From: Nostoc cf. edaphicum LEGE 07299
Lineage (GTDB): Bacteria; Cyanobacteriota; Cyanobacteriia; Cyanobacteriales; Nostocaceae
DNA length: 6,161 nucleotides
Assembly: GCF_015207245.1 (NCBI RefSeq)
Contig: NZ_JADEXF010000243.1
Location: 1-6,161, forward strand
Direction of reading: 5' to 3'
In this document: one piece after another, positions 1 to 6,027 of the stretch
How positions within the stretch are numbered: the stretch's first letter is position 1
Layout: each line of letters begins with the position of its first letter
Position numbers and translations under genes: made by a program
Notes under the pieces: model-generated
What the model saw: only the letters and a program-made list of their open reading frames with translations
Database searches by the model: none
Told to the model about the DNA's origin: nothing

Positions 1-1169
1 TTCTTTTATACAGTAATACCTTGGGCGACGTTGTTTTGGCTATTTTTCCGCAAGCATTTATTACGTGCGAATGAAGTATATTTGCTTGCAGGAGATGAAG
101 TGGTAGTCAGTAAATCGGGTAGAAAGACTTATGGATTAGATAGATTCAATTCTTGCCTAGCCAATAAACCGATATAAGGATTATCTTTCTTTGTATTATC
201 ATTAGTGAGCGTTGAACAGAGGCACTCATTTCCGATACAGATATAACAGGTAATAAAGAAAGATACTCAAACAAAAAGTACCTCGACAATCGAGAAACCA
301 AAACCTAAAGAGAAACGTGGGCGTGGGCGACCAAAAGGAAGTAAAAACAAAATAAAAAGGAAGTGATATTAACATCTGAATTAATACTAATTCAGAAAAT
401 GATTAGTTCACTATTCAAGTTATTAGCTAACTCTATTCCCCTGACCTACTTGGTAGTAGATGGTCATTTTGGTAACAATAATTCTTTACAGATGGCACGT
501 CTTGTCAACTTGCACATAATTTCCAAATTGCGCCATAATTCAGCATTATACTTCCCTTATGAAAATCCTGACTCCAGTAAACGCTCTCGTCGGAAATACG
601 GGGACAAGCTAGACTATTGTAATATACCTTACAAATATTTATGTAAAAGTGCTATTGAAGATGAGATTCAAACTGATATTTATCAAGCTACTCTTATTCA
701 CAAAGAATTTGCCCAGGCTCTCAATGTAGTGATTTTGGTCAAAACCAATCTTAAAACTAATGCTTCCAGCCATGTAATTCTTTTTTCTAGCGACCTAACT
801 CTGTCATTTGAAAAAATTATCGGCTATTACAAACTCCGTTTCCAAATTGAGTTTAATTTTAGGGATGCCAAGCAGTTTTGGGGATTGGAAGATTTTATGA
901 ACTTGAGCCAAACTGCCGTGACTAATGCTTCTAATTTAGCATTTTTTATGGTCAATTTATCCCACCATCTTCTCGCTGATTTCCAGCAACTCAATCCCGG
1001 TTCTGGCATTATTGACCTTAAGGCTTACTATCGTGGTTTTCGATATGTTCGTGAAATGTTAAAAATGCTTCCAGAAATCCCTGAGCCTATTTTATTAGCC
1101 CAGATTTTTGCCAAGCTTACTTCTTTAGGACGTATTCATCCCGTTTCTACAGGTGTTGAACCCTCGTAA
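1..1169 (+). pseudogene. Decayed IS4-superfamily DDE transposase, 5' end outside the window
   Basis: Frame 1 from base 1 reads a transposase segment with LLAGDEVVVSKSGRKTYGLD; the first catalytic Asp is probably the GAT codon at 94-96. The frame is broken by TAA at 175-177 and TAA at 244-246, but the protein-like sequence resumes in the same frame after each (GLSFFVLSLVSVE, then RGRPKGSKNK). Around 349-352 one A appears to be missing from an A-run, and coding continues in frame 3 as an open run from GTG 363 to the stop at 1167-1169. In that 268-residue part, VVDGHFG supplies the second Asp (D33). YKLRFQIEFNFRDAK fits the IS4 signature Y-2-R-3-E-6-K at Y156, R159, E163 and K170. The C terminus looks native. 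All catalytic positions survive and only the frame is lost, so decay is recent, or some lesions are sequencing errors. GTG 363 is only the edge of the open frame, not a real gene start. Family assignment is from motifs. Confidence 0.88.
1..1169 (+). mobile_element. IS4-superfamily insertion sequence, partial and inactive
   Basis: This is the insertion sequence that carried the broken transposase. Its left end lies outside the window. The right end should lie within tens of bases after the stop at 1169, but with the left end missing no terminal inverted repeat or target duplication can be matched, so the right boundary given here is only the end of the transposase. The element is inactive by its own product because of two nonsense codons and a frameshift. 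Confidence 0.6.
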
Positions 1170-1365
1170 ATTGGCAAAGGTATTGATAATTCCTGATATT
1201 AAAACGTTAACACAAGCATTACATGAACGGATTGAGTCAGCAGCGCGGATGTTGCCATTACCAGAGGAAGATGTAGCACCTGCACAGGAGTCTAGTAGCA
1301 GTGAAACTGATGTTTTAGAAAATTTTCCAACACGAGTTTATCAAACACCCGGATTGCAAGGATAA
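1153..1365 (+). CDS. Orphan short frame of unknown function at the IS 3' edge, possibly a gene tail
   Basis: This is an open frame of 70 codons from GTG 1153, overlapping the last 17 bases of the transposase in another frame. The sequence reads as a plausible protein: a basic start (NPRKLAKVLIIPD), an amphipathic helix (LTQALHERIESAARMLPLP), then an acidic, Ser-rich linker (about residues 40-58) and a short hydrophobic end. That pattern suggests the C-terminal tail of a larger protein whose body was cut off when the IS inserted or recombined here. The frame upstream closes at TAG 1126-1128, inside the transposase, so no longer version exists on this side. I do not recognise the family. There is no clear Shine-Dalgarno sequence before the GTG, and expression is doubtful. 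Confidence 0.4.
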   Translation: MLNPRKLAKVLIIPDIKTLTQALHERIESAARMLPLPEEDVAPAQESSSSETDVLENFPTRVYQTPGLQG

Positions 1366-1379
1366 GAGGCTGGTAGCTC

Positions 1380-1496
1380 TTAATAAGCGAAATATTGTTG
1401 GATATCTTGTTGCTCACTGCGTAGAATATTCAGTATTTGCTGCTGGATTTGAGCAGTCTTTTTTCGCTTGTTTAGGTTGTATTCACCCCGTTTAAC
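1380..1496 (-). pseudogene. Possible 3' remnant of a minus-strand gene
   Basis: The minus strand is open for 38 codons before the stop at 1380-1382. It encodes a Lys/Gln-rich, coiled-coil-like tail that includes NKRKKTAQIQQQILNILRSE and ends in QQYFAY. There is no start codon, and TGA at 1497-1499 closes the frame upstream. Just upstream in another frame the reading KITDATAYNTELN also looks protein-like, which would fit a frameshifted older gene. The family is not recognised. The composition bias could be chance in AT-rich DNA, so this is only a weak call. Confidence 0.2.
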
Positions 1497-1518
1497 TCAG
1501 TGTTATAAGCTGTCGCAT

Positions 1519-1542
1519 CTGTAATTTTCTAGAGCATTACAG
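1519..1542. repeat. Small perfect hairpin (7-bp stem)
   Basis: CTGTAAT at 1519-1525 is the perfect inverted complement of ATTACAG at 1536-1542, with a 10-base loop. It is AT-rich and has no T-run on either side, so it does not look like an intrinsic terminator. It may be an operator-like site or chance. Confidence 0.3.
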
Positions 1543-1550
1543 AGTTACCA

Positions 1551-1658
1551 ATGGTTGTAGACCCTAAGAAGTGCAAGTTATACGCGCGATAGCTTACTAT
1601 TTCGGAAATTGGCGAATGTATTGAAATTAAAACTTTACAAATTAATGCTGAATCTTAG
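1551..1658 (+). pseudogene. Possible remnant of a helix-turn-helix protein
   Basis: From ATG 1551 the plus strand reads MVVDPKKCKLYAR, a TAG at 1590-1592, then LTISEIGECIEI and a further stop at 1656-1658, all in one frame. The part around the stop resembles the start of an HTH as seen in IS-encoded or recombinase proteins (a basic stretch followed by LT-SEI). With only 36 codons and an internal stop, this is at best a scrap of a gene. The match is by eye and could be chance. Confidence 0.18.
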
Positions 1659-1668
1659 CAAGACAATA

Positions 1669-2853
1669 TCACCTTTTACCCTTAACTTTTTTCAATGCCG
1701 CTTGTCGTACTTCTGCATTAAGCAAATAACCAAAACCCACCTTTTCTAAACGCAGCACAAATTCCTCTCGTGTATTGCCCAATTTACTAGCTGTAGCATC
1801 CAAATTCCAATTATGCTCTGCTAACTGACTCAGCAAATAAACTCGGCGAGTCTGTATTCCTGATAAGCGATAAGTCTTCAAATACTCCAATTCACCATTC
1901 TCTCGAATAATCGCTTCCCCAATATGATTTTCTTCGTTGGGGTTGAGGTCAGTAATAAATCGTTGTAACATGAACGAACCAGCAGTATAGACTTTTTGGG
2001 AAATTAACTTGCGTCCTAACAGTCCCTCGGCCATGAAACCCTGAAACGATGCCCAATCTGAACGCATATTTTGTACTGCTGCTCTCAAAGCTGTTAAATC
2101 ATTAATTTTTGACTCATCTAAAGATACACTCATTGGAAAAGTAGTATCGTGCAGTAAAGCGTATTGGTACAATAACTCACCATAGAAATCTTCTAATAAG
2201 CTATTGTGCAAAAGTCGATAGTCCTCTGGTGTCGGTACTACAAAAGCTGATGCTAATGCTTCGGCAACAAATACTAATACTCCAACCTGTCGAGAGTGAA
2301 TTTCAAATACCCGCAAAGCATCTTCAAGTCCAGCAATGTAACGTCCACTAAAAGAGCTTTCCATTCGGCTACCCAACCCATGAGAAAGGGCATACTTAGA
2401 ATATTCACTCCAGGCAATATCAGGGCCAGAGAAAAACATTGATAAAAAGCCTTCCATTGCCAAGTGCAGTGGCAAAAATCTCAGTTGATTAGTAGATTCC
2501 CGCTTCACCATCCGGTGCATTAACCGGACACTGGCGCAACCATAGTTTAGCTGTTTCCCATCTGTTTTAAAAAGCTGTCCCCCAAAAGCCCCCACAGGAC
2601 TGCCGTCATTAGTCCAAGACAACACTAGTCCGTGAGGAACATAGGAAAAATATTTCATTCCTGGTGCTGTCATTTCTCCTGCTAAGGAAACAACTGCTAA
2701 ATCTTCATCATAGTTACGACGCAGCAAGCGCAAATCGTTACGTACTTGATGGCGCAATAATGGCACAATCCGCACTGCTCCCCGTATTTGAGAAGGAGCA
2801 ATTTCTAGTCCTTTGAGTGATATGTCTGCTAACAGATTGCTTTTGGATGCCAT
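1669..2853 (-). CDS. ARPP-2-like protein with C-terminal FIS-type HTH
   Basis: This 394-residue protein is the last gene of the minus-strand operon, starting 27 bases after the xisI stop. No signal peptide or membrane segment is visible, so it is probably cytoplasmic. Residues 14-235 form one conserved-looking domain with GAVRIVPLLR (25-34), YVPHGLVLSW (71-80), LPLHLAMEGFLSMFF (127-141) and GLEDALRVFEIHSRQVGVLV (175-194). From memory this pattern matches proteins annotated as ARPP-2 domain proteins, whose biochemistry is not established. The C terminus, about 336-378, has a FIS-type helix-turn-helix: LSQLAEHNWNLDATASKLGN followed by a recognition-type helix EEFVLRLEKVGFG. The tail is strongly basic (KKVKGKR). 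A DNA-binding or regulatory role is therefore inferred. The ATG at 2853 is the only good start and lacks an obvious Shine-Dalgarno sequence, which is common in cyanobacteria. The coding call is secure; the family name is tentative. Confidence 0.8.
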   Translation of the reverse strand: MASKSNLLADISLKGLEIAPSQIRGAVRIVPLLRHQVRNDLRLLRRNYDEDLAVVSLAGEMTAPGMKYFSYVPHGLVLSWTNDGSPVGAFGGQLFKTDGKQLNYGCASVRLMHRMVKRESTNQLRFLPLHLAMEGFLSMFFSGPDIAWSEYSKYALSHGLGSRMESSFSGRYIAGLEDALRVFEIHSRQVGVLVFVAEALASAFVVPTPEDYRLLHNSLLEDFYGELLYQYALLHDTTFPMSVSLDESKINDLTALRAAVQNMRSDWASFQGFMAEGLLGRKLISQKVYTAGSFMLQRFITDLNPNEENHIGEAIIRENGELEYLKTYRLSGIQTRRVYLLSQLAEHNWNLDATASKLGNTREEFVLRLEKVGFGYLLNAEVRQAALKKVKGKR

Positions 2854-2880
2854 AGGATAGGGTGTCTATTTTTATTAGCT

Positions 2881-3219
2881 TTAAGCAACACCGTATTTGG
2901 TATAAGGACGTTTGTATGGGGGATGCAAGCCTAAAACAATATCTGAAGCTGGAACTCCTCTTTCCACTAGCTCTTGAGCAATATCGGCTTCTGTCATGTT
3001 GTGCTGAATCCAAATTTTATTATCTTTAATGTCTAAATGAATGTAACAGGCATAAATACGATTAAACTCTTGCCAACCAATATCTAGAATTTGATAGTGA
3101 TCGTGTTCTGTATCAAAAATGAGTTGACATTCAATATTTGGTTCGTTTGGGGGGTTTGGGGTGGCATGGGCAATTAATAATTCGCGCACAATTTGGCGAT
3201 ATTTGGCTAGTTTTTCCAT
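2881..3219 (-). CDS. xisI: XisI family protein (fdxN element excision controlling factor)
   Basis: At 112 residues this is the usual length of XisI. It starts with MEKLAKYRQIVRELL, has a central beta-rich region with LIFDTEHDHYQILDIGW and IYACYIHLDIKDNKIWIQ, and ends with the family signature DIVLGLHPPYKRPYTKYGVA. In Anabaena sp. PCC 7120, XisH and XisI are needed with the recombinase XisF for excision of the fdxN element during heterocyst development. Their molecular activity is unclear, and homologous pairs are abundant in cyanobacteria that lack that element. Here its ATG lies inside the end of xisH (13-base overlap), so translation is probably coupled. The next gene follows after 27 bases. 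No recombinase or fdxN sequence is in the window, so a role in excision here is unsupported. It more likely acts as the fixed partner of XisH. Confidence 0.93.
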   Translation of the reverse strand: MEKLAKYRQIVRELLIAHATPNPPNEPNIECQLIFDTEHDHYQILDIGWQEFNRIYACYIHLDIKDNKIWIQHNMTEADIAQELVERGVPASDIVLGLHPPYKRPYTKYGVA

Positions 3220-3620
3220 TCGATTATCTCCTCTGTATTCGGTTTATATGCTATTATTTTTAGGGCATAATGTGATATTGCCGCTTGAGTAAAACGCTCC
3301 TGAAAAAAAGTATTAAAAATATCAATAGGAACAGCTAAATAGAGGATACGATCGGGCTCAGTCATTTCTAAGGCAAGGCGATAGTTGAGAAACTGCCCTA
3401 GTGCATTATGAAAGTCAGTAATGACGGAGGGATTGATAAAGCTTTTAACTTCTACAGCAATTTTCTGCTCATCTTTTTCAGCAGCAAATACTTTTTCAGC
3501 AGCAAGATCAATCTCTAGTTTAACGCGCTCTATGCGAATGATTAATGGATCGCTAGTAATTGTCCATCCGTCTTTGATTAAGGCTTGCTTGACGGCTTGG
3601 TGGAATAGGTCTTTGGCCAT
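3207..3620 (-). CDS. xisH: XisH family protein, PD-(D/E)XK nuclease-like fold
   Basis: The 137 residues match the usual XisH length, starting MAKDLFHQAVKQALIKDGW. Residues 30-60 look like a PD-(D/E)XK nuclease core: a candidate metal-binding Asp at D38 in EIDLAAEK, then VEVKSF with E57 and K59, and a following helix with Q76. XisH is placed in the restriction-endonuclease-like fold superfamily, but nuclease activity is not, to my knowledge, proven. The gene starts 55 bases after the Ro-like gene and overlaps xisI by 13 bases. The start at 3620 fits the conserved family N terminus, although no Shine-Dalgarno sequence precedes it. The catalytic-type residues appear intact, so it could be an active enzyme restrained by XisI; that is inference. 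Confidence 0.93.
   Translation of the reverse strand: MAKDLFHQAVKQALIKDGWTITSDPLIIRIERVKLEIDLAAEKVFAAEKDEQKIAVEVKSFINPSVITDFHNALGQFLNYRLALEMTEPDRILYLAVPIDIFNTFFQERFTQAAISHYALKIIAYKPNTEEIIEWKN
3227..3234 (-). promoter_or_regulatory. Ribosome binding site of xisI inside xisH
   Basis: On the minus strand AGAGGAGA lies 7 bases before the xisI ATG and within the last codons of xisH. It is the only strong Shine-Dalgarno sequence in the operon; the other three starts have none that is clear. This fixes the xisI start at 3219 and suggests that XisI output is set separately from, and possibly above, that of XisH. Confidence 0.7.
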
Positions 3621-3660
3621 AGTGGAATATTTACAACGGTTTTCAACTATATGAAGTACA

Positions 3661-3682
3661 CCTATACCTTACAGCCTATACC
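3661..3682. repeat. Short direct repeat after the Ro-like gene
   Basis: CCTATACC occurs at 3661-3668 and 3675-3682, a 14-base period that straddles the stop codon of the Ro-like gene. The 55-base spacer before xisH shows no terminator, so read-through into xisH is expected. The repeat may be chance or a scar of rearrangement. Confidence 0.3.
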
Positions 3683-5109
3683 CTTAACATTTGCTTGACT
3701 CGCTCTGCTAAATATGCTTCCAATTCGGCTAAAGATGCAGTACCTTCAGCAAACCGAGCAAAGCCCAACATCGTAGGTAAATCTTCTGCATCCCGTAATC
3801 CTACTGTGGGGATTGTGTGGCTAAGGGGGTGTAAAGAAAAGTCATCGGCGTTGTAAACAGGATTGCAATGAATAATCGAAGTTTTTTGTTTCGGGTCTAA
3901 ACGATCGCGATATACACGTAGAATTTCCGATGCTCCACTGGGGGGATCGTTTTCCCAACCATCGGTGACAAGTACTACTAAATCTGCGCCCCAGTCCAAA
4001 GCATCCAGTAGGGGAGTAGCTAGGTCTGTTTGTCCACGAGGTAGAATCAGCAGTGGATCGCTGGTTGATGCTGTCCAAAAAGCTTGGTATTCCTGGGATG
4101 CTGCTTTTAGTAAGTAATGAGTAGCTAAGGCTACCCCTAAAGGACGACGATGTTTTTCGGCTGAACCGGAACTGGAGTAGCTGCAATCTAGGACTGCGGC
4201 TACTCGTCCTAGTTTTAGGGGTGATTTTCTTAATGTGAAGGCAGCAGATTTCTCTAATGCTTGGTTTAAGATTTCCCACTGCTGTTTGCGAGTATCCAAT
4301 GGCAAGGATAGGATATACAGTGCCAAACGAGTTAGGGGGAGACGACCTAAATTAATGTCGATTTCTACTTCTGTGCGGTTGGCTGAAGTTTGAAAGCGCA
4401 ATTTTTCATTCAAAGTCATTTGCTCTTGAATACGAGATAAAAAGACCTCTCGTTTAATTCCATGTTTCGCTGCTAAACCTTCGGCAACTGTAAAGGGTAG
4501 TTGATAAACTGCTTGAGCGCTATAGTGTGCTTGGCGAAATATCTCGAATAGCTCTGTTTGATAAACTTGTTGTTTCCATTTACCAAAGAGAAAATTACCT
4601 AATTCCCCTGGTAGGGTGAGGTGAGCATGGGAGGCTATAGCTCGAAATTTGGAGCGATACTTCACAGCATCAAAGTTAATGTCACGTTTTTGCTGGAGAT
4701 AATCACGAGCGATCGCTCTGCTACGACGATTATTAATACTTCTTTTCCGTAATTGTTGCAATACTTCCCAACCTCTTTGTGGTGGTAGGGCTGTTAATGC
4801 TGCGGCAATTAATGCACCTTCTTCTTGTCGATGTTCAGGAGGTGTATGTTTTCCTGTTGCTAGTAACTTGAGGATAATCTGCGCTTGGTTGAAGTGGTTT
4901 ATCCCTGCTGCCAATGTCCGGGTATAGAGTAAGCGGTAATTACCTAAAATATAGTCGTGCAAAAAGTCAATAGATACGCGCTGCCCATAACCATCACCGT
5001 AGAACTCACGCTGTCCTGTGCAGGAGAGGCAGGCATTAATGAACATGACTAAATCTTCCCTTGCCACCTGCTGATGTTGGTTAGCCCGATTAATGTCCAT
5101 TGTTGACAT
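3676..5109 (-). CDS. Ro60-like (TROVE-type) vWA domain protein
   Basis: This 477-residue protein is the first gene of the operon. Residues 1 to about 290 are all-helical and rich in Arg and Lys, with HEAT-like stretches such as NQAQIILKLLATGK and PPQRGWEVLQQLRKRS. That fits the ring-forming TROVE domain that binds misfolded RNA and Y RNA in Ro60 and bacterial Rsr proteins. Residues 301-475 form a vWA domain with a complete MIDAS metal site: D308-C-S310-Y-S312, T361 in GQTDLATP, and D383 in LVTDGWEN. The order after it (SEILRVYRDRL, then a late GFARF) also follows Ro proteins. It is somewhat shorter than Ro60 or Rsr (about 530-540 residues). The start at 5109 lacks a clear Shine-Dalgarno sequence; a second Met at residue 4 is possible. 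The vWA part is certain. The Ro assignment rests on architecture and motif pattern; a MoxR-associated vWA protein is the alternative, but no MoxR ATPase is visible here. Confidence 0.82.
   Translation of the reverse strand: MSTMDINRANQHQQVAREDLVMFINACLSCTGQREFYGDGYGQRVSIDFLHDYILGNYRLLYTRTLAAGINHFNQAQIILKLLATGKHTPPEHRQEEGALIAAALTALPPQRGWEVLQQLRKRSINNRRSRAIARDYLQQKRDINFDAVKYRSKFRAIASHAHLTLPGELGNFLFGKWKQQVYQTELFEIFRQAHYSAQAVYQLPFTVAEGLAAKHGIKREVFLSRIQEQMTLNEKLRFQTSANRTEVEIDINLGRLPLTRLALYILSLPLDTRKQQWEILNQALEKSAAFTLRKSPLKLGRVAAVLDCSYSSSGSAEKHRRPLGVALATHYLLKAASQEYQAFWTASTSDPLLILPRGQTDLATPLLDALDWGADLVVLVTDGWENDPPSGASEILRVYRDRLDPKQKTSIIHCNPVYNADDFSLHPLSHTIPTVGLRDAEDLPTMLGFARFAEGTASLAELEAYLAERVKQMLRV
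4709..4716. repeat. HIP1 octamer GCGATCGC
   Basis: This is the highly iterated palindrome of cyanobacterial genomes, here inside the Ro-like gene. It supports a cyanobacterial origin and suggests that this gene has been resident long enough to share the genome's sequence habits. I saw no other exact copy in the window. Confidence 0.8.
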
Positions 5110-5130
5110 AGTGGCTTTTTTTGAAGGGGA

Positions 5131-5217
5131 TACTGTTCGGGGAATGACGGCACGACAAGCTAGGATAGCTTCAGATGCTAGGTTCGGAAGTCACACCAAA
5201 GTCCCGCAAACAGTATT
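5131..5217 (-). ncRNA. Candidate Y-RNA-like structured RNA or 5' UTR hairpin
   Basis: The transcript of the minus strand folds on itself in one continuous register, base i pairing with base 10346-i. The terminal helix is 5202-5215 with 5131-5144: 13 of 14 positions pair, including G-U pairs, with a single C-C mismatch at 5206/5140. Next is a small internal loop (5198-5201 against 5145-5148), then an 8-bp helix 5190-5197 with 5149-5156, of which three pairs are G-U. The inner part holds a perfect 6-bp hairpin, AAGCUA/UAGCUU (5157-5171). It ends 21 bases before the Ro-like start codon on the same strand. Y RNAs have a long end-to-end helix with a bulge and are often encoded beside the bacterial ro gene, so this is a plausible partner RNA. 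There is no U-run after it, so it would have to be processed from the operon transcript. A translation-control hairpin or an old palindromic repeat are alternatives. Confidence 0.4.
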
Positions 5218-5224
5218 AACGACT

Positions 5225-5230
5225 ATTTTA
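5225..5230 (-). promoter_or_regulatory. Candidate -10 box for the operon and structured RNA
   Basis: TAAAAT on the minus strand lies 7 bases before 5217, which is where the self-complementary RNA would begin. The spacing fits a transcription start at the first bases of the helix. No convincing -35 box is found 16-18 bases upstream, and AT-rich DNA gives many such hexamers, so this is a weak call. Confidence 0.25.
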
Positions 5231-5251
5231 AGTTCTAGATTAGAAAATAGC

Positions 5252-5356
5252 TATAGGAATCCGACTTAAATCTTACTAAGTATACTGAGGCTCTAACCTT
5301 TATGACGCAAGGGTTCTATTTTCTCAGTTTTTCAAAAATTAAACAGGAATCCTATA
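5252..5356. mobile_element. MITE-like foldback element, copy 1
   Basis: The ends form an imperfect inverted repeat: the left arm TATAGGAATCCGACTTAA from 5252 and the right arm, read from 5356 on the minus strand, TATAGGATTCCTGTTTAA. They match at 17 of the first 23 positions. Further in, ACTGAG (5284-5289) and CTCAGT (5323-5328) continue the palindrome. The element has no coding capacity and is flanked by TA on each side, consistent with an IS630/Tc1-type TA target, though the palindromic ends make the exact boundary uncertain by a few bases. It lies between the tiny frame downstream of the methylase and the Ro operon promoter region. Its right arm matches that of the second copy at 23 of 29 positions. 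Confidence 0.65.
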
Positions 5357-5360
5357 GTAG

Positions 5361-5468
5361 TTAAAGTAAGTCTGCAAATTCATGAGATACGTCCTGATTT
5401 TCCCCATATACAACTTGCATAGGTAACTTTGACGGCGCTAATAGACAGCAAGTGCTATTTATCAACAT
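5361..5468 (-). CDS. Tiny frame overlapping the methylase stop, possibly a truncated gene
   Basis: ATG 5468 overlaps the methylase stop by 14 bases, in the typical arrangement of a coupled downstream gene, and encodes 35 residues to TAA at 5361-5363. The second half, KLPMQVVYGENQDVSHEFAD, has a composition like real protein. The frame ends only a few bases before the MITE-like element, so the original gene may have been longer and been cut by that insertion. No Shine-Dalgarno sequence is evident and I do not recognise the family. Confidence 0.35.
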   Translation of the reverse strand: MLINSTCCLLAPSKLPMQVVYGENQDVSHEFADLL

Positions 5469-6027
5469 TATTTTGCCAAACCTCCTTGATAAACTTTTTG
5501 AACTCTTCTAGAATCAGAGGTAAATCACTATCAATTTCTTGGGTTTGTTGCCCATTTATAATTGGACGAAAGAGACGATGGCCTCGACTATCAAAACCAA
5601 TTTTATCTGCAACTGCCATAAAGATTGAGTAATCTTCTGGTACTGGTAAATCTCCACCTTTGCGCTGAAGAATCAAAAAGCTGGTGATAATTACCAATCC
5701 ACATTCTACCTGAAAGTTCTCTGTAGGTAACTGAATGGAAGCAATTAGCAAAGCCATGTCTTCTAATAGCCATCGGCGAAAGTGTGCTTGGTTAGATGAA
5801 GAAAGAATTCCATTAGACACCAAAATACAGACTATTTCACCAGGTTGCAATTGATTTAAACACTGTTCTACAAATAAGCACTCTTGTTCTGCTTGGGTTT
5901 TCAACTTGGATGTAATTACGTAGCTTCCATTTCCGTGTTTCATCCATTTATAAGCCATCTCAAACCGGGCTAGTTCGGAATCGGAAGCGAGATTAATTTT
6001 GCAATAGGGAGGATTGGCAAGTGCTAT
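5455..6027 (-). pseudogene. N6-adenine DNA methylase, 5' truncated by an element insertion
   Basis: The reading frame holds the 3' half of an N-6 DNA methylase of the type I HsdM-like class. It begins with IALANPPYCKIN, where NPPY (6004-6015) is the catalytic motif IV that flips and binds the target adenine. It continues with LNQLQPGEIVCILVSNGILSS, WLLEDMALLIASIQLPTENF and ITSFLILQRKGG, the usual order after motif IV, to a stop at 5455-5457. The part that should lie before motif IV, with the SAM-binding motif I, is absent: immediately upstream of the Ile codon at 6025-6027 a MITE-like element starts, and its arm is read as foreign codons (QIISKIKYDSY) up to a TGA near 6134. The internal ATG at 5958 comes after NPPY, so a protein from it would lack the catalytic site. 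The 5' half may continue beyond the window. Confidence 0.85.

Larger units (their letters stand above)
1366..1668. other. Gene-poor interval with possible gene remnants
   Basis: This 303-base stretch lies between the orphan plus-strand frame and the 3' end of the minus-strand operon, so any operon terminator should be here. I see no GC-rich hairpin followed by a T-run on the minus strand. The stretch holds two short protein-like runs, one on each strand, and one small hairpin, each listed separately. It looks like a graveyard next to the IS rather than a regulatory region. Confidence 0.5.

Noticed and set aside
827..1009. A minus-strand frame opposite the transposase
   Set aside because: It is antisense to the conserved YREK region of the transposase.
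2738..3013. A 91-codon minus-strand frame across the xisI/ARPP-2 junction
   Set aside because: It overlaps two well-supported genes, its protein has no domain-like pattern, and its composition is that of an out-of-frame reading.
2881..3620. Reading xisH-xisI as proof of an fdxN-type excision element in this window
   Set aside because: There is no recombinase gene, no paired attachment repeats and no fdxN sequence. The family occurs widely without such elements.
3421..3654. A plus-strand frame opposite xisH
   Set aside because: It is antisense to a conserved gene with no independent support.
3842..4279. A 145-codon minus-strand frame inside the Ro-like gene
   Set aside because: It overlaps the vWA coding region completely in another frame, and its Ser/Arg-rich composition is typical of a shadow frame.
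5131..5171. Intrinsic terminator from the hairpins before the Ro-like gene
   Set aside because: No U-run follows the helix on the minus strand; the following bases are CCCCUUC and then A-rich.
5190..5250. An open minus-strand run (reading LFSNLELKIVVNTV) left of MITE copy 1, as a continuation of the tiny gene at 5361-5468
   Set aside because: It is only about 20 codons, has no demonstrable frame continuity across the element, and overlaps the strongly paired segment. It remains a minor alternative to the RNA interpretation.
5429..5632. A plus-strand frame opposite the methylase 3' end
   Set aside because: It is antisense to clearly recognisable methylase coding sequence.
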